A stretch of DNA of 64,000 nucleotides from Lactuca virosa (GCA_928212115.1 CAKMRJ010005634.1:258570959-258634958); one strand, 5' to 3'. Shown: positions 1 through 13,168, counted from the first letter of the stretch. Program-made: numbers and translations. Notes: generated from the letters alone by a model not told the origin.

Positions 1-660
1 ATGGTCTTCCTAAATCCGTTGGAAAAAGTTTTCCATGTGAAGATGATGTTCCACGATTGTATTGTGGAAATGGAAATCATGCTTCATTTCCTCCACCTCC
101 TCCAATAATTCTCCCTGACCCACGTGTTCGAAGACATGAAAAGTTCAAGGTCACTCAAGCCCTATTGGCAAAAGACATGAAAATGGAAAGTCTATTTGTG
201 CTCATGTCTTGGATAAAAGGTTACACATTGATAGATTGGGATTGTTAGGTGTCGATGTTTAAGGGAAATTGGCTGTTAACTTGGTTCTTCAGTCACTTTC
301 CGAATCATATGGTAAGTTCGTTAGAGAGTACTATATGATGGACCACGACATGACCCTTATTGATTTGACTTATTTGCTTATTGCTGCTGAATCAGAAATG
401 ATTTGGCGCACTGGTCAGCAAATTTGTCTGGTAAGTCAATATCCCAACCCTCTATGGGCAATGGTAACATTGGAAGTCTAGAAAAGTTTTCTCTACGCAA
501 GAGAAAGGTTGAGTCTGAGATAGTCCCGTGTACCATTCCATAAGAATCTATGTGTTTCTACTGCCAAAAGAAGGGGCATTGGTTACGAAGCTGGCCTGAC
601 TACCTGAGAGATCTAAGAGATGGGAGAGTCAAGATGTATGACTCTGCTTCGGGTAAAAAT
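1..660 (+). pseudogene. gag remnant of element A (UBN2-type, broken zinc knuckle)
   Basis: Short out-of-frame pieces (57-248 and 269-481) match the better preserved gag of E1 at 34,141-34,886. The shared landmarks are a proline run, EKFKVTQALL, then LVLQSL and YYM...TLIDLTYLL, which are typical of copia gag of the UBN2 type. A zinc knuckle follows at about 553-594: C-x2-C-x4-H are kept, but the last cysteine is a tryptophan codon (TGG), so it should not bind zinc normally. Stop codons and frameshifts separate the pieces; no functional Gag can be made. Confidence 0.75.
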
Positions 661-3600
661 CCACTATCTAACTCTATTAAGTTCCTATTTGGAGATTCTT
701 AATACATGATGTGATAAGATTACATTTCGATGTTTTGAAGGATCGAAGAAAGGAAAGGAAGCTTAAAGGAAGGAGCAAGCTGAGTCTGATCGCGAAGAAA
801 TGGATTTCGATCGCATGATTCAAGGATCAAATATTTAAGCTACTACTTTAGAGTTAGGATAGATTGCTAAGTAATATTTACATAGTTTTCATTTGTAATC
901 GCATTGTAAGGACAATATTTTTCCGCAATAAAATAAATTTTGATTTAACTTATTTATGTTTCCTTGCGATGGATTTTAAGAGAGAAAATTGGTGTTTGAA
1001 TGGTTCTATTGTTAGCAATATTGTGAATGGATTTGATTCTTAGTTATGTTATTTGTGGTAATGTCAGAAATTTACCAAATGAGGAAAGATTCTCATCACC
1101 TAAGTTTCAATTGGACAAAAACTTGGAATCATGCAACTAGTATTGTGTGACGAATGAGAATCTTCGTATTTGGAAAATTGAGACTAATTCCTTGTTCACA
1201 TAAGTATGTGAGTCAAGTGAAGGATACTGAGATCTGGTACACAATGTTGTGCACTAGTCAAGTCCACCACAAAGAACGATAAAATATTCGTCATGATTTG
1301 CTAAAAGATTAGTAAATATGATTATGCTTAAAAGATTAAGTATGATTCTGAATCATTGAAAAGTTTCAATGAATGGCAGAACAAATAAGAAGAATCAATT
1401 AGGCAAGATAGATAAAAGTTTCTCCAATCTAAGAAGAAGGGAGAGTACTTTTGGATCGTGTTTTATGATCGTCTTAAAGATTATAAGAACCATATTACAA
1501 TTCATCCTCTAAGGACGTCTTAGTTTACTAGTATGGCTAAGAAGAGGAGTCGGGAATTGTCAAAATGGGTTAAGTCAATAAGATGAATCGTACTTCGTTC
1601 CAAAATCAAGTTTTAGAGTCGTACTCCAAAATTGTGATTTGAGTGACATCATCTTAAGAAATTTAACACACTCATAAAATGTGAAGTAGGAAAAATGTTT
1701 TCTTGCTCTTGCACATTTGAAATTGGTAAGTTGTGATGTCTTGAATAAGACAAAGACCAGCTAGTACCAAATTGTGTGTAGGTTTGTCTTGATAAAGACA
1801 CACACTAACTCTTGAGTATTTGTTTGTCAAGAAATGTTTCTTGACAAGAGAATCTTATATATCAAGAGGTCAGTGGGAGTCTAAAGATCTTGAAAAGTTT
1901 CAAGAACAAATCAAGAAGTAAACCTATTAAACACTAGCACACGACTTGAGGATTGTAACCTATCATGTTGACAAAATTTTATTTTTGTGTCAATCCAGTT
2001 GAGTGATTATGCATATGAGTTCTACGAGTTCTCAATTGAATGCATAAGGGCAACCACCTTGATCAATGAAAGTACATTGACTGGCATAGGGGAGCTGCTA
2101 AATAACTTGGAAGCAATGGTGGGACCCTTGATGGCAAGAAATTAAGAATGAACAAGTTCTGTCCATAAGAGTTTGAATTTGTCACAAACATTATCTTACG
2201 ATTATGCTTATGACAAATTTGCATGGATAGGAACACATGCACCATAAAATCTAAGTGTCATAAGGTTTCTCTCCTTCATGAAAATGATTGTGAGCAAACG
2301 CTTTCACTAAGAGAGATTTTAAGGAGATAGCGATTATGTAAATTGCATTCTCAAATTCGATTATGATTACGGCATCCCTCTTCATAGTTCGAATTGTGAG
2401 ATTTGGCAATTAGTCTGAACATTTAGGACTTAGTAATATAAGTTCTGAATTAGTTTAGACACACATGTGAGCTATCTAAGGAAAGGTGTGTGAATTTGAG
2501 AAGCTTAGATAAAGGCTTATCGAAGCACATCGTATTGGAAATATGAACTTTGAAAAGTCAATAAGTATTGTCTTTAGAAGTCCAACTGTTTTCTGAATAC
2601 GTGTCAAAGCTAGTGCATAAATGTTATGGGATATAATCATCATGTTAGTGGGAGCATGATTATTATTGCAAGTTAGCAATATTAATTATAGAAAACAAAA
2701 GTTTCACTTTGCAAAGTTGCATAGGTTGAAAAGTTGTTTTGCTATAATTAAGGGAGAGAATGTTATACTTCGTTTCAAATCTAAAGGTTTAGATCGAGAA
2801 ATTTTAATCAAATTTAGTCAAAAAGATATATGAATGTTATGTTGAAAGGATTCAACGTAAGAGAATTCTATATATATGGAAAATTTGTTGCGTTCTCACA
2901 CTCGATTATGATTACGACATCCCTTTTCATAGTTCGAATCGTGAGAACATGGCAAATAGAAATATTATAGCAAATACTGGTAAAGTATCATGTCATTGTA
3001 ATATTCGACCGTTCTAAAATTTTCCGAATGTCTGGGGCATTAAGAGGGAAAGAGGACTAGAATCGGATTTGACTGAATTTGTTAAACAACTGTCAAGGAT
3101 AATCTAAAGTTCGCCAAGGATTGGTCGCTTGTGAACAGTTGGAAGTATAGTAATGGAAGGACCATATTGACATTATTATTATTAGATATGATTCTATTAA
3201 TAATGAGTTGTCATATGGAAAATATGGAAATGTTTCCTTATTGGGAGTTGGACGTTAAGAGTTTATGTGTAGATTAGAAAACTTTTATGCAAGAAGGATG
3301 TTCAAAGGAATGTACTTTGAATGTGAGACTTCATGTCTATGGAATTGTCTTGTAACAATCTCCAATAGAGCATTTTGTAATTTCATTGGCCGAGTCTTGG
3401 TGACTTTTGTGCCATGACATTACGAAAGGACTGTTGCATAAAGTGTTAGAATCTAACATATTCTATAAGTGGCAAGAATTTGGTATTCTTACACTTGTGG
3501 TAAGGATTGGGAATTGTAAATGAGTGTGATTGAAAATGTTATTCAATTATACTATTTCACAGAGTAAGGACCATAAGTAAACATAGTGTGCATGCTAAGA

Positions 3601-4500
3601 GCATGGGACAATTGTCGTTATAATTCAAGTAAGAAGTTGATTACCCGAAACAACAAATAATGAGTAATCAATATGGTGATTAAATAAAAGTGTTTTATTT
3701 ATACTCAAAAGTTTGGGGCCATATAAGATTAGTATTATTCTGTGTTTCAATTTGCATGTTTGACTTCCTAAATAATTGAGTTATTTGAGAATAATCGAAT
3801 TATTTGAACGTTCCACAGTCGCTCATACTTTGGGAGTAGGTATGAAAGAAGATTGTCATGAATTGGTGTGTAGATTGTCTAAAGTGTATTAGACATAGCA
3901 AAAGTTTGCTACAACGTTCATGAGTGCTTACGAATATGACTTGAGCATTGGATTAAACCCACGCTCACTTGGATCGCTTCATGGATTTTATCACGAGTGA
4001 TTGGTGAGACGATAATATCTTATATTCTTGAAACCGAGATGTGTTGAGTTGTATCTTGCGAGTCGGTTGCACATTGATAATATGTAAACGCCACCAGTAA
4101 CTTGATGTTATAAAACGTATTGTTGTGTGTGATTCGGTGAGTAAGTACAAGCGAGCATTGAGTCGAAGTCTGTCCGTTCCTTTTACCCAATGTAGGATAA
4201 AAGCGATATATGTGGGCCCCTCGATGATTTAGTGATGACAAAGGAAAGTGCTCGGCCGGGCCAGGACTGATTTTATTTGTTCAATTAGTCAGTCGTCATA
4301 CATCGGAAATCGGGAAACAACACATAGACTGAGAGAATGATTTCAATCCATGTCTCGTGTCTATACGATATCTAGAATGGAGGAATATATGATCCCTTGT
4401 CTAAAAGACGCGTTTCTGATAAGATCAGAGTTGACAGCGGTTTTTTGAAAGCTACGATTGCGGATCAGGATCTGAAGTCATATGCAGAATAGTTATTAGA
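660..4500 (+). pseudogene. Decayed pol and 3' non-coding region of element A
   Basis: No open frame above about 60 codons is credible here. Alignment with B and E1, and through them with the coding element F, shows this is ancient copia pol: a decayed reverse-transcriptase stretch lies near 2,480-2,660. From about 4,190 onwards the sequence matches the 3' untranslated region of F (7,160-7,260 in reverse complement), including GGGCCCCTCGATGATTT. I see no separate host gene here. Confidence 0.6.
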
Positions 4501-4518
4501 CTTATCCAAGTGGGAGAC
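4501..4518 (+). promoter_or_regulatory. Polypurine tract of element A
   Basis: AAGTGGGAGAC stands directly before the LTR start TGTTGGATTAG. It is the expected plus-strand priming site, and the same purine block precedes the LTRs of F (6,919-6,935, reverse strand) and B (16,197-16,215, reverse strand). Confidence 0.8.
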
Positions 4519-5322
4519 TGTTGGATTAGTGTCTAAGTCCATAACTATTTTGGTATGTACTTGACCCGATGGTGCATGGTCCTTTTGGGTTGCCTTCACC
4601 AAAGCAACTTGATAGGATGAATTATGGAGAGAGAGGATTAATTATGATTTATTAATATATTATGAGAATAATATATTAAAGGAGAAATCATATTGTTTAG
4701 TTAATATGAGTCAATAATTAATTAAGAATTAATTTTGTGGCTAAAAGAGATTAATTAAACTTAAGGGACTAGAACTGTTAATTGTGTGATCGTTGAATAT
4801 TGGGCTATTGGACTCCTTATTAGAGGAGTGGACGAATTTTATGGGGAAACCCATTAGAAATCGTCCAAGGCCTCTAAAGGAGGAGTCCATGGGTTGCTTA
4901 GGGTCTAAGCAGTCAAATTAGGGTTTCCTTGTTAGATAACCCTAATAGCCTCACTATTTAAGCACCCCTAGGGCACCAAAAACGTGGTGAAGAGTTTCCT
5001 TAGGGTTTCTAGATGTTTTAGTGCCTCTCTTTCTTCCTCCTTCTTCATCCTCTTGCTCTTGGTGTTTGTGAGCCATTAGAGGAGTGACATTTGTGACTCT
5101 AAGCTTTTAGAAGCCAATTACAAGAAGGAATTAAGATTGTTATTACTACATAAAAATCAAGGTAAGATCTAAACCCTATTCATATGTTATTATGATTATC
5201 ACATGCTAGATCTAGGAATTATGGCTCTAGATGATAATTGCATGTTCATTAGACAAACTAGATCCAAAGCTTTAGGGTTTGCATGTACACCATAGGAATG
5301 GTGTAGTGCTCATAACCCATCA
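4519..5322 (+). repeat. 3' LTR of element A (804 bp)
   Basis: The LTR begins TGTTGGATTAG and ends AACCCATCA, the same ends as the LTRs of F and E1. It follows the polypurine tract directly, and E1 internal sequence starts at 5,323, which fixes the right boundary. Confidence 0.85.
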
Positions 5323-5846
5323 TTATCGTCTCACAATCACTCGTGAAAAAATCCATGAAGTGATTCATATGAGCGTAGGTTTAATCCAGTACTCAAATTC
5401 TTATTTCAGGAGTACTCATGAACACTACAAGCAACTCTTGTGGCTAATGTCAAGCACTTAGACAATCTACAATTTCGGATTCATGACAGTCTTACCTCAC
5501 TACTTCTACTTTCCAAAGTATGATCGATTGTGGATGTTTGAAAAATAACTTATTATTCGGAAGTAAAACATGCGATAAACACAAGAATAACCTAATCCAA
5601 TATGGTCTCAAACTTTTGAATATAATTAAAACACTTAGTATTTATTAATCACCCAATTGATCAACCTTACTCATTGTATATGTTTTTCGATCAATCAACT
5701 AATACCGAAAATAAAACAATAGTTTCCATGCTCCAAACATGCAACTATGTTTACCTATGGTCCTTTCTTTCTTTGTGAAATAGATCAATTGAACACATTT
5801 CCAATGATGATCATTTCACAATTCCAAATCCTTATCACAGGTATAA
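5323..5846 (-). mobile_element. 3' internal piece of E1
   Basis: This is non-coding sequence aligning with B around 16,680-17,240; for example TTATCGTCTCA and the ATGATC...TTTCACA block occur in both. It ends where the gypsy LTR TGTAGCATCCC begins at 5,847. Confidence 0.7.
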
Positions 5847-5876
5847 TGTAGCATCCCAATTTTCAAGACCAAAAAT
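5847..5876 (-). repeat. G 3' LTR, piece 1 (outer tip)
   Basis: These thirty bases match 29,270-29,299, the tip of the intact 5' LTR. The match breaks exactly where the copia LTR TGATGGGTTATGG begins. It resumes at 14,034 after a repeated AAAT, the target duplication of F. Confidence 0.85.
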
Positions 5877-6918
5877 TGATGGGTTATGGGTAAAACAAAT
5901 AAACTAGAAAACAATTGCTAAGTTCACATGCACCTACTTTGGATCTATGTTTTAACTACTGAACATATAACTTTAATTGCAAACAGAACCCTAGAGGAGA
6001 GAGGCTATTTTCGAAATACTAACTAGGGGTTTAAGGTTACATACCTTTCAATTGTTTATAAGTAAAAAATGATAATCCTCTTGAACTTGATCTTCTTGGA
6101 AGCCTAGCACCACAAATGTAATGCCTCTAAGTCCTAGAGGAGAGAGGCTTCCAAGTGGAAAGAGGCAATGGACAGCGAGATTAAGTCCTAGAGGAGAGAG
6201 GCTATTTTCGAAAATAACTAACTAGGGTTTAAGAGTTACATACCTTTCAATTGTTATAGTAAACAATTGATAATCCTCTTGAACTTGATCTTCTTGGAAG
6301 CCTAGCACCACAAATGTAATGCCTCTAATGGAATCACACCCAAAAGCTAGCAAGAAGGAAACTTGAAGGAGAGAGGGTAGGGTATGCAAAAATCAGCCTA
6401 GGGTTTCTTCCAAGGTAGGAGTGGCCGAATTTAGGAGCTGGGAGGCTCCTTATATAGCTGAGGGATCTAGGGTTTAGGGAAAACCCTAATACTCCTTTGC
6501 TTGGGGCCTAACCTAATCCAAAGGCCTTATCCAAAGCCCCTTGGACGAAATCCTTAGGGTTTCCCCTATAAATTTCGTCCACCTCCTTCCAAGGAGGTTC
6601 TGGAGCCTTCCACTCAACTATCTGATAATTGCAAACTAGTCCCTGCACTTTATAAATAATACTTTTAACCCCATAATTAATTCTGATTAATTTCTGGCTA
6701 ACTATTAATTAAATATAATGATTTCTAATTAATATATTAATCTTTTAACATATTAATAAATCATTTATATTAATTTTCTTAATCTTATAAATTAATATCT
6801 CTCCTTTCATAATTTCCTTGTCCAGTTTTTAGGTTTGAGGGCAACCCAAAAGGACTGTGCTGCTATCAATTCAAGTATATACCAATTATAGTTATGGGCT
6901 TAGACACCTAATCCAACA
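5877..6918 (-). repeat. F 3' LTR (1,042 bp, with internal duplication)
   Basis: It matches the right LTR (848 bp) but is about 190 bp longer. A block with AGAGGAGAGAGGCTATTTTCG near 5,990 is repeated near 6,185, separated by a short purine-rich stretch (about 6,130-6,185). The duplication is absent from the other LTR, so it arose after insertion. Confidence 0.9.
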
Positions 6919-7793
6919 GTCTCCCACTTGGATAAGTCTGTAACTATAATTGCTAGTATGCCTTCTAAATTTGACCAGCAAATTGTAGCTTCCAAAAGCT
7001 GCTGCTGAACTCTGACCCAGTCAGTTACGTGTCCTTAGATAAGTGATCATATAATCCTTCGTTCTGCAAGATATCCCCAGACATAAGACATGGAACGTAA
7101 TCAATCTCTATGTCCATAATCTATGTTTCCCGATTTCTGATTTGTGATGATGTAGGATTTCTAATTGAACACATCAATTTAGTCCTGGCTGGGCCCAGCA
7201 CATAAGTCAACACCAAATCATCGAGGGGCCCACAGATATCGCTTTTCCGGTTAGGGCAAAAGGAACAAATAAACGTTGACTCATATGCTTGTATCTTTTA
7301 CTCATCAAATTATACATGACAATACGTTTTATAACACCAAGTTACTGATGCGTTTTCGTATCACCAATGTATAACCGACTTTGTAAATTACAACTCATAT
7401 ATCTCCGTTTCAAGATTATAAGATATTATCGTCTCAGTATTACTCGTGATGAATTCCATGAAGTAATATTCTGAGCGAGGGTTTATCCAATACTCAAATC
7501 TCTATTTCTAAGTACTCATGAACATTGAAGCAATTCTATTGTTATGTCTAACACCCTTAGACAATCTGCAATCCAATTCATGACAGTCTTAATTCACTAC
7601 TTACTTCCAAAAGTACGAGCGACTGTGGAGTTCGAATAACCATATTATTCAGGAAGTAAAACATGCAAAATATGAAACACAGTAATAAACAATTGACAAA
7701 AGGCAGTAACCAAACTCATAAATAATACTTTATTATTTAATCACCAAAAGTCAATTACATTTACTTTGTTACAAGTTTCAGAATAAAACTAAT
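6919..7793 (-). other. F 3' untranslated region and polypurine tract
   Basis: This is non-coding sequence between the pol stop and the 3' LTR. Read on the minus strand it ends CCAAGTGGGAGAC just before the LTR. It is clearly related to 16,197-17,070 in B and about 4,190-4,518 in A, sharing ATCGAGGGGCCCACAGATAT. The conservation is far better than in pol, which suggests a cis-acting role. Confidence 0.75.
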
Positions 7794-10557
7794 CTAACTA
7801 CTAAAACTAATATCATCTTTCAGTCCTATGCTCCGAGCATGCTGAATATGCTTAGCCCTACTCAGACCCTTTGTGAGGGGGTCTGCTGGGTTATCTTCAG
7901 ATGACACCCTCTTTACTACAAGATGGCCTTCTTCTACTCTATGTCTGATAAAATGGTACTTTCTGTCGATATATCTGGTTTTACCATGATCTCTCAGTTC
8001 CTTTGTTAAGGCAACCGCTCCCTCATTATCGCAGAACAGTTCCATAGGCTCCTGGATGGTTGGAACAACTCTGAGATCTCCGATGAAGTTCCTTAACCAA
8101 GCTGCTTCTTTCGACGCTTCACTCGCTGCTATGTACTCTGATTCACAAGTAGAATCAGCCACCGTATCTTGCTTGGAACTTTTCCAAGTAACCGCTCCTC
8201 CATTCAGTAAAAATACCCAGCCAGATTGAGAACGGAAGTTATCTCTATCCGTTTGAAAACTGGCATCACTGTAACCATCTACTCTCAAAGTATCATTGCC
8301 ACCAAGCACAAGGACCCAGTCCTTTGTCCTTCGCAAATACTTGAGTATATTCTTAACCGCTATCCAATGAGCTCTACCCGGGTTTCCCTGATAGCGACTG
8401 ACCATGCTCAAAGCAAATGCCACATCAGGGCGAGTACATGTCATAGCGTACATGATCGATCCGACAGCGGAAGCATAAGGTACACGACTCATGTCTGCTA
8501 TTTCCTCATCTGTACTCGGGCATTGAGTCTTACTCAATTTGGTATTGCTTTGGATAGGTAGCTCTCCCTTCTTGGAATTTTCCATACTAAACCTCTTTAG
8601 TACCTTATCCAAGTATGTGCTCTGACTAAGTCCAATTAGTCTCTTCTTTCTATCTCTCAATATTCTAATCCTAAGAATATAGGCAGCTTCTCCAAGGTCT
8701 TTCATGGCAAAACACTTTCCAAGCCAAGACTTAACATCTTTTTAAGGTTGGAACGTCGTTACCAATGAGTAATATGTCATCGACATATAACACCAGAAAA
8801 TTTACTATACTCCCACTAGCCTTGATATACACACAAAACTCATCTTCACTTCTAGAGAAACCAAACTCTTTGACTTTCTCATGGAAGCAAATATTCCAGC
8901 TGCGAGATGCTTGTTTCAATCCATAAATGGATTTCTCAAGCTTGCACACTCTATTGGGAAACTTTGCATCAATAAAACCCTCTGGCTGATTCATGTAAAC
9001 ATCCTCAGTCAACTTCCCGTTAAGGAAAGCAGTCTTGACATCCATTTGCCAGATTTCATAGTCATGAAAGGCAGCTATGGCGAGCAATATCCTAATAGAT
9101 TTAATCTTAGCTACTGGCAAGAAGGTCTCATCATAGTCAACCCCTGGGGTTTGAGTGAAACCTTTTGCAACCAGTCGAGCCTTGAATGTGTGCACATTTC
9201 CATCCATGTCTGTCTTCTTCTTGAAGATCCATTTGCACCCAACTGTCTTACGACCTGGTGCACTATCAACCAAATTCCAAACTTGGTTGTCATACATGGA
9301 CTTAATCTCGCTCTCCATTGCCTCTTTCCACTTGGAAGCCTCTGGGCCTGCCATTACTTCCTTATAAGTGACTGGTTCATCTAAATTTACTAGTGTCCTA
9401 TCACTGATGAATGTGTCACCGTCTGAAGTAATATGAAAACCATACAACTCAGGTGGCACACTCACCCTAGTGGATCTTCGAAGAGGTAATGAGTTATCAA
9501 CTGGTTCAACAGGAACTGTTTCCTCTGGTTGAGTGCTAGTGTCATCTAAGGTTCCTTCATTGGCTAACTCTTGAATTTCTTCAAGGTCAATGGTGCTCCC
9601 ACTGTCCTCTTTGAATATGAGCTCTCTTTCTAGAAAGACTCCTCTTCGTGCTACAAAGACCACGTTTTCACTAGGTCTGTAGAACAAATATCCAAAAGAC
9701 TGCTTTGGGTAACCAATGAAAACACATTTCTCACTTCTAGCTGCTAGCTTGTCGTGAGTCTCCCGTCTTACGAAAGCTTCACAACCCCAAACTTTAATAT
9801 GTGCTAACGAGGGAACTTTCCCCGTCCACATTTCGTGAGGTGTTTTGGCAACTTTCTTTGTAGGGACAAGATTGAGGATGTGGGCGGCTGTCTCTAAGGC
9901 ATACCCCCAGAAGTGAATAGGAAGCGAAGCACGACTCATCATAGAACGAACCATGTCTAACAAGGTTCGATTACGCCTTTCAGCTACACCATTTAACTGT
10001 GGTGTCCTAGGAGGAGTTAATTGTGAGACTATCCCACATTCTTTCAGATAGTCGTTGAACTCGATACTAAGATACTCCCCGCCTCTATCGGATCTAAGTA
10101 CCTTTATCTTCCTGCCCAATTGATTTTCGACCTCATGCTTAAACTCTTTGAACTTTTCAAAGGTTTCTGACTTATATTTGATTAAGTAGATATAGCCATA
10201 TCTGCTATAATCATCAGTGAAAGTCACATAGAATCGATTAGCATCCCTTGTAGTTGATCTGAAGGGCCCACACACATCTGTATGTATGAGATCCAACAGA
10301 CCTTCACCTCTTTCACAAGACCCTGTGAATGGTGATTATGTCATCTTTCCCAAAAGACAAGATTCACACATATCATCTGATTTTAGGTCAAATGATTCCA
10401 ACACTCCATCCTTTTGGAGTTGGGCTATGCGTTTCTTGTTAATGTGTCCAAGACGACAATGCCACAAGCATGCCTTGTCTACACTATTAGACAAGTCAAT
10501 ATTAAATACACTATTCCTAAGCTATCAACACAAGTCATTGTTTCATACACACCATCA
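7794..10557 (-). pseudogene. F pol: integrase, reverse transcriptase, RNase H (one stop, one internal frameshift)
   Basis: Domains in order: the integrase HHCC region (LWHCRLGH ... CESCLLGK, about 10,345-10,480); the integrase core with IHTDVCGPF, LRSDRGGEY and the glutamate in GVAERRNRT; reverse transcriptase with CKWIFKKK, WQMDVKTAFLNG and the catalytic YVDD at about 8,777-8,788; then RNase H (GYSDASF ... CESEYIA ... PLTKGL). Breaks: an in-frame TAA at 10,336-10,338, between HHCC and the core, and an extra base in a run of five T (8,739-8,743) that shifts the frame before MKDLGEAAYIL. The order integrase before reverse transcriptase defines Ty1-copia. All seen catalytic residues are intact. 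Confidence 0.93.
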
Positions 10558-11839
10558 CAAGGCAAAGCTCAAACACAAAAACACAATTCTTATAAACAGC
10601 AATTGAACCATTCAAATCATTAAAAGAATATTTAAAACCTTGTCTGAACAATACATGAAATGAAATAATGTTTCTCGTCATCTCAGACGAATAGCAACAA
10701 TTTAATAAATCTAATCTAACATCATTACTAAGCAAAAGTTGATAAACTCCGATCTTGGTCACTGGTGAAGACTTCTTGTTTCCCATGATCAAGTTTATCC
10801 TTCCTCGCTCTATCTCCTCACTTTCTTTTAGCCCCAGTAAATCAGAACAGATGTGAAAACCACATCCTGTATCAAGGACCCATGAACGAGAAGATAATGA
10901 GTTATTAGAAGAAATAGTGTAAATACCTGCTGAAGATGGCTTCACTTTGCCATCTTTGATATCCTGCAGATATTTTGGGCAGCTTCTCTTCCAGTGCCCT
11001 TTGTCATTGCAATAAAAGCAATCTGCATCTTTTGGATCAGAAACATGGGGAATGGTAGCATTGGGCTTAGCCTTTGGGCCATTACTAGATGACCCAGCTT
11101 GAGCCTTGTTCTTCCAGTTTTGCTTAGGATGACCTTTCCTCTTTTTCCCCTTTCCCTGTCCAATAGCCAAGACAGGGGCACTTGCAGGAGTGGAGTCTAT
11201 ACTTTTACCCTTCATCCCTGCTTCAGCTGTCTGTAACAAGTTGTGCAATTGGGCCAGTGTCTGCTCAGTGTTGTTCAAATGGTAAGTTAGGATAAACTGA
11301 CCATAACAATCAGGTAATGAGTTCAAGACCATGTCAATGGCCAATTCCTCATCAAAGTGAATGTTGAGCTTGACCAAACGCTTTATGTAGCGTTGCATTC
11401 TTTGCACATGAGATACAACTGATTCCCCTTCTTTCATCTTGCAAGCCATGAGTGACTTGACTACTTCAAACTTTTCTTCACGAGCTCGCTTATGGTACTT
11501 TTCCATAAGGTCCTTATTCATCTCAAAGGGCCAATAGTCCTCATAGTACCTCTGCAGTTCTGGGGACATGGTTGCGACCATGATGCATGCCACTTTGGTA
11601 GCATCATCATAATGTTTCTTGTAGGCAGCATATTCTTCAGGAGTAGCTTTAGACTCATCAAGCTCTTTGAGCTCCTTTTAAAGGACATATTCTTTGTCCT
11701 CAAATCGAAGTGACATCTTGATGTTACGCATCCAACCATTATAGTTAGAGCCATCCATAACGACTTTGGAGCAAATGTTGAGCAAAGAGAAGTTGTGGTT
11801 GGAGGATGATGAAGCAGAAGTGTTTCCAGGAGTAGACAT
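10558..11839 (-). pseudogene. F gag and protease start (one stop, frameshift into pol)
   Basis: The ATG at 11,837-11,839 opens a frame starting MSTPGNTSASSS, followed by NYNGWMRNIKMSL, typical of the copia gag N-terminus. Codon 54 is TAA (11,678-11,680). The frame then stays open through the UBN2-type region (MQRYIKRL ... DMVLNSLP), a CCHC zinc knuckle CFYCNDKGHWKRSC near 11,000, and the protease motif VLDTGCGFH near 10,870. The active-site aspartate is present. At about 10,557 one base is missing relative to the downstream frame, so gag is cut off from pol. Gag would form the particle, and the protease would process the polyprotein. Confidence 0.9.
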
Positions 11840-12191
11840 CTGAAAGGAAGGAAAGTTTTAGTTAGATTTCAAGATACCTCAATATAATAACCCAAAGATA
11901 TAATATTAAGGTTAGGATCCAACTATGAAGATTCACAACTTAGAAATGGGATGCCGAGATCCAAGTGTAAATTTCATAAAGGTAGGTGAATGACGATTCA
12001 CCAATTCCACCATTAGACGAAATAAACGAAGTGAAATTCCTAATTCTTTTGAGATACATTGAAACTATTCAATGGCATGTTAATCTCAGATTATGCTCTT
12101 CTATTTGTGACTGGGATGCCGAGGATCACAAACAAGATGTGAATAACCATGCAAATGTGCTTGGTGACCTCATTGTCTTTATCATTAACTA

Positions 12192-12225
12192 TTGATGTGC
12201 TGGTAAACCACACACGCTCCATCAA
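12192..12225 (-). promoter_or_regulatory. Leader hairpin 1 of F
   Basis: The stem TTGATG/CATCAA encloses a loop region containing the palindrome GGTTAACC. The same loop with different but still complementary stems occurs at 12,271-12,304 here and at equivalent places in B and E1. Candidate RNA packaging or dimerisation signal (inference). Confidence 0.6.
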
Positions 12226-12270
12226 AATGACAATTATGAGATACCCATTACTACTCTTTATTAGTGCCTT

Positions 12271-12304
12271 TTAGTGTGCTGGTTAACCACACACGCTCCA
12301 CTAA
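12271..12304 (-). promoter_or_regulatory. Leader hairpin 2 of F
   Basis: The stem TTAGTG/CACTAA surrounds the same GGTTAACC-bearing loop as hairpin 1. Two stem positions differ between the hairpins and both are compensated on the other side. Confidence 0.6.
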
Positions 12305-12631
12305 CGACCAATAAAGCATAATGTGCAATTTCATGGATTAGCATACTTTTCACATTTTTCCTAAAGTAACTATAGTTGGGATTTTGTAAAATAATGTTCT
12401 AGTACTTTCTTTAATAACATTATACTTTTAATGAGTTGTAGTTGTCCTATCAAACCCGTTCTGCTAACGATTCTCCACTAATCAAGGAAGCGGTGGGTGA
12501 GAGTGGACACCCATTCAACTACCATTTTATAGGCAGTTTCCTTATACCCCCTTATAGACTAGCTTCGTGAATGAGGCATACTAGCGATTTGACTGACCAT
12601 ATTCTTATACATATATAATATTTAACTTTTA

Positions 12632-12638
<7 letters not shown>

Positions 12639-12674
<36 letters not shown>
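12639..12674. repeat. (TA)n microsatellite
   Basis: A simple TA run in the leader of F. Confidence 0.9.
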
Positions 12675-12679
<5 letters not shown>

Positions 12680-13168
12680 TAAACTTTTTAAAACTTTAGG
12701 GTTTATATATAAATTTCGAAAATTAAGACATTAATTTTAAATTTAAAATAAACCAAATAACTAGATTTAATATTTATCTATTAATTAACTTTTAACTAAT
12801 TTATTAAATCTTGTAAGGATTATCTAATTAAATTAAACAATTAATTTAATCCTAATCCATATCCCTTCTAGACTTCGAAAATATGGGGATAGGATAATTT
12901 CCTTATTTTTCTCAATTGTCCAATAAGGCAACTATTATCCAAAACAAAGAAACCCTAAAAGGGACTAGCAAATTTCGAAATTTTAAGGGAGGAGGCAAGG
13001 GTTTCCAAAACCCTAAACCTAATTTCGATTAGGGTTCATAGAGGCTAGGGTTTTTCGAAAACCCTTTGAACCAAAACCCTAAAATCGAAAATTTTGGCCT
13101 TTAGGGTTTAATGGCTATAATCCCTAATTTGCAATTCAACTATTATAGCAATTCAATTTAAAACAAAC

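Larger units (their letters stand above)
1..5322 (+). mobile_element. Element A: 3' part of a decayed Ty1-copia-like retrotransposon
   Basis: The element enters from the left edge inside its gag and runs to a complete 3' LTR at 4,519-5,322. Between gag and LTR lie about 3.9 kb with no open frame. This stretch aligns by eye, in reverse complement, with the interiors of B (16,197-22,440) and E1 (31,380-36,409). An example is the stretch around 2,600-2,660, which matches a decayed reverse-transcriptase segment. The LTR end at 5,322 abuts internal sequence of E1, so A is inserted in E1 in the opposite orientation. Its 5' LTR and one side of its TSD are outside the window. Confidence 0.8.
11840..13168 (-). 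other. F 5' leader
   Basis: This is non-coding sequence between the primer site and the gag ATG. It contains two hairpin motifs (12,192-12,225 and 12,271-12,304), a TA microsatellite (about 12,639-12,674) and an AT-rich stretch with several AAACCCTAAA blocks (12,940-13,110). The hairpin part is conserved in B and E1. Confidence 0.75.

Noticed and set aside
8226..9384. Plus-strand frames opposite F pol (8,226-8,561, 8,881-9,384)
   Set aside because: Antisense shadows of conserved reverse transcriptase and RNase H coding sequence on the minus strand.
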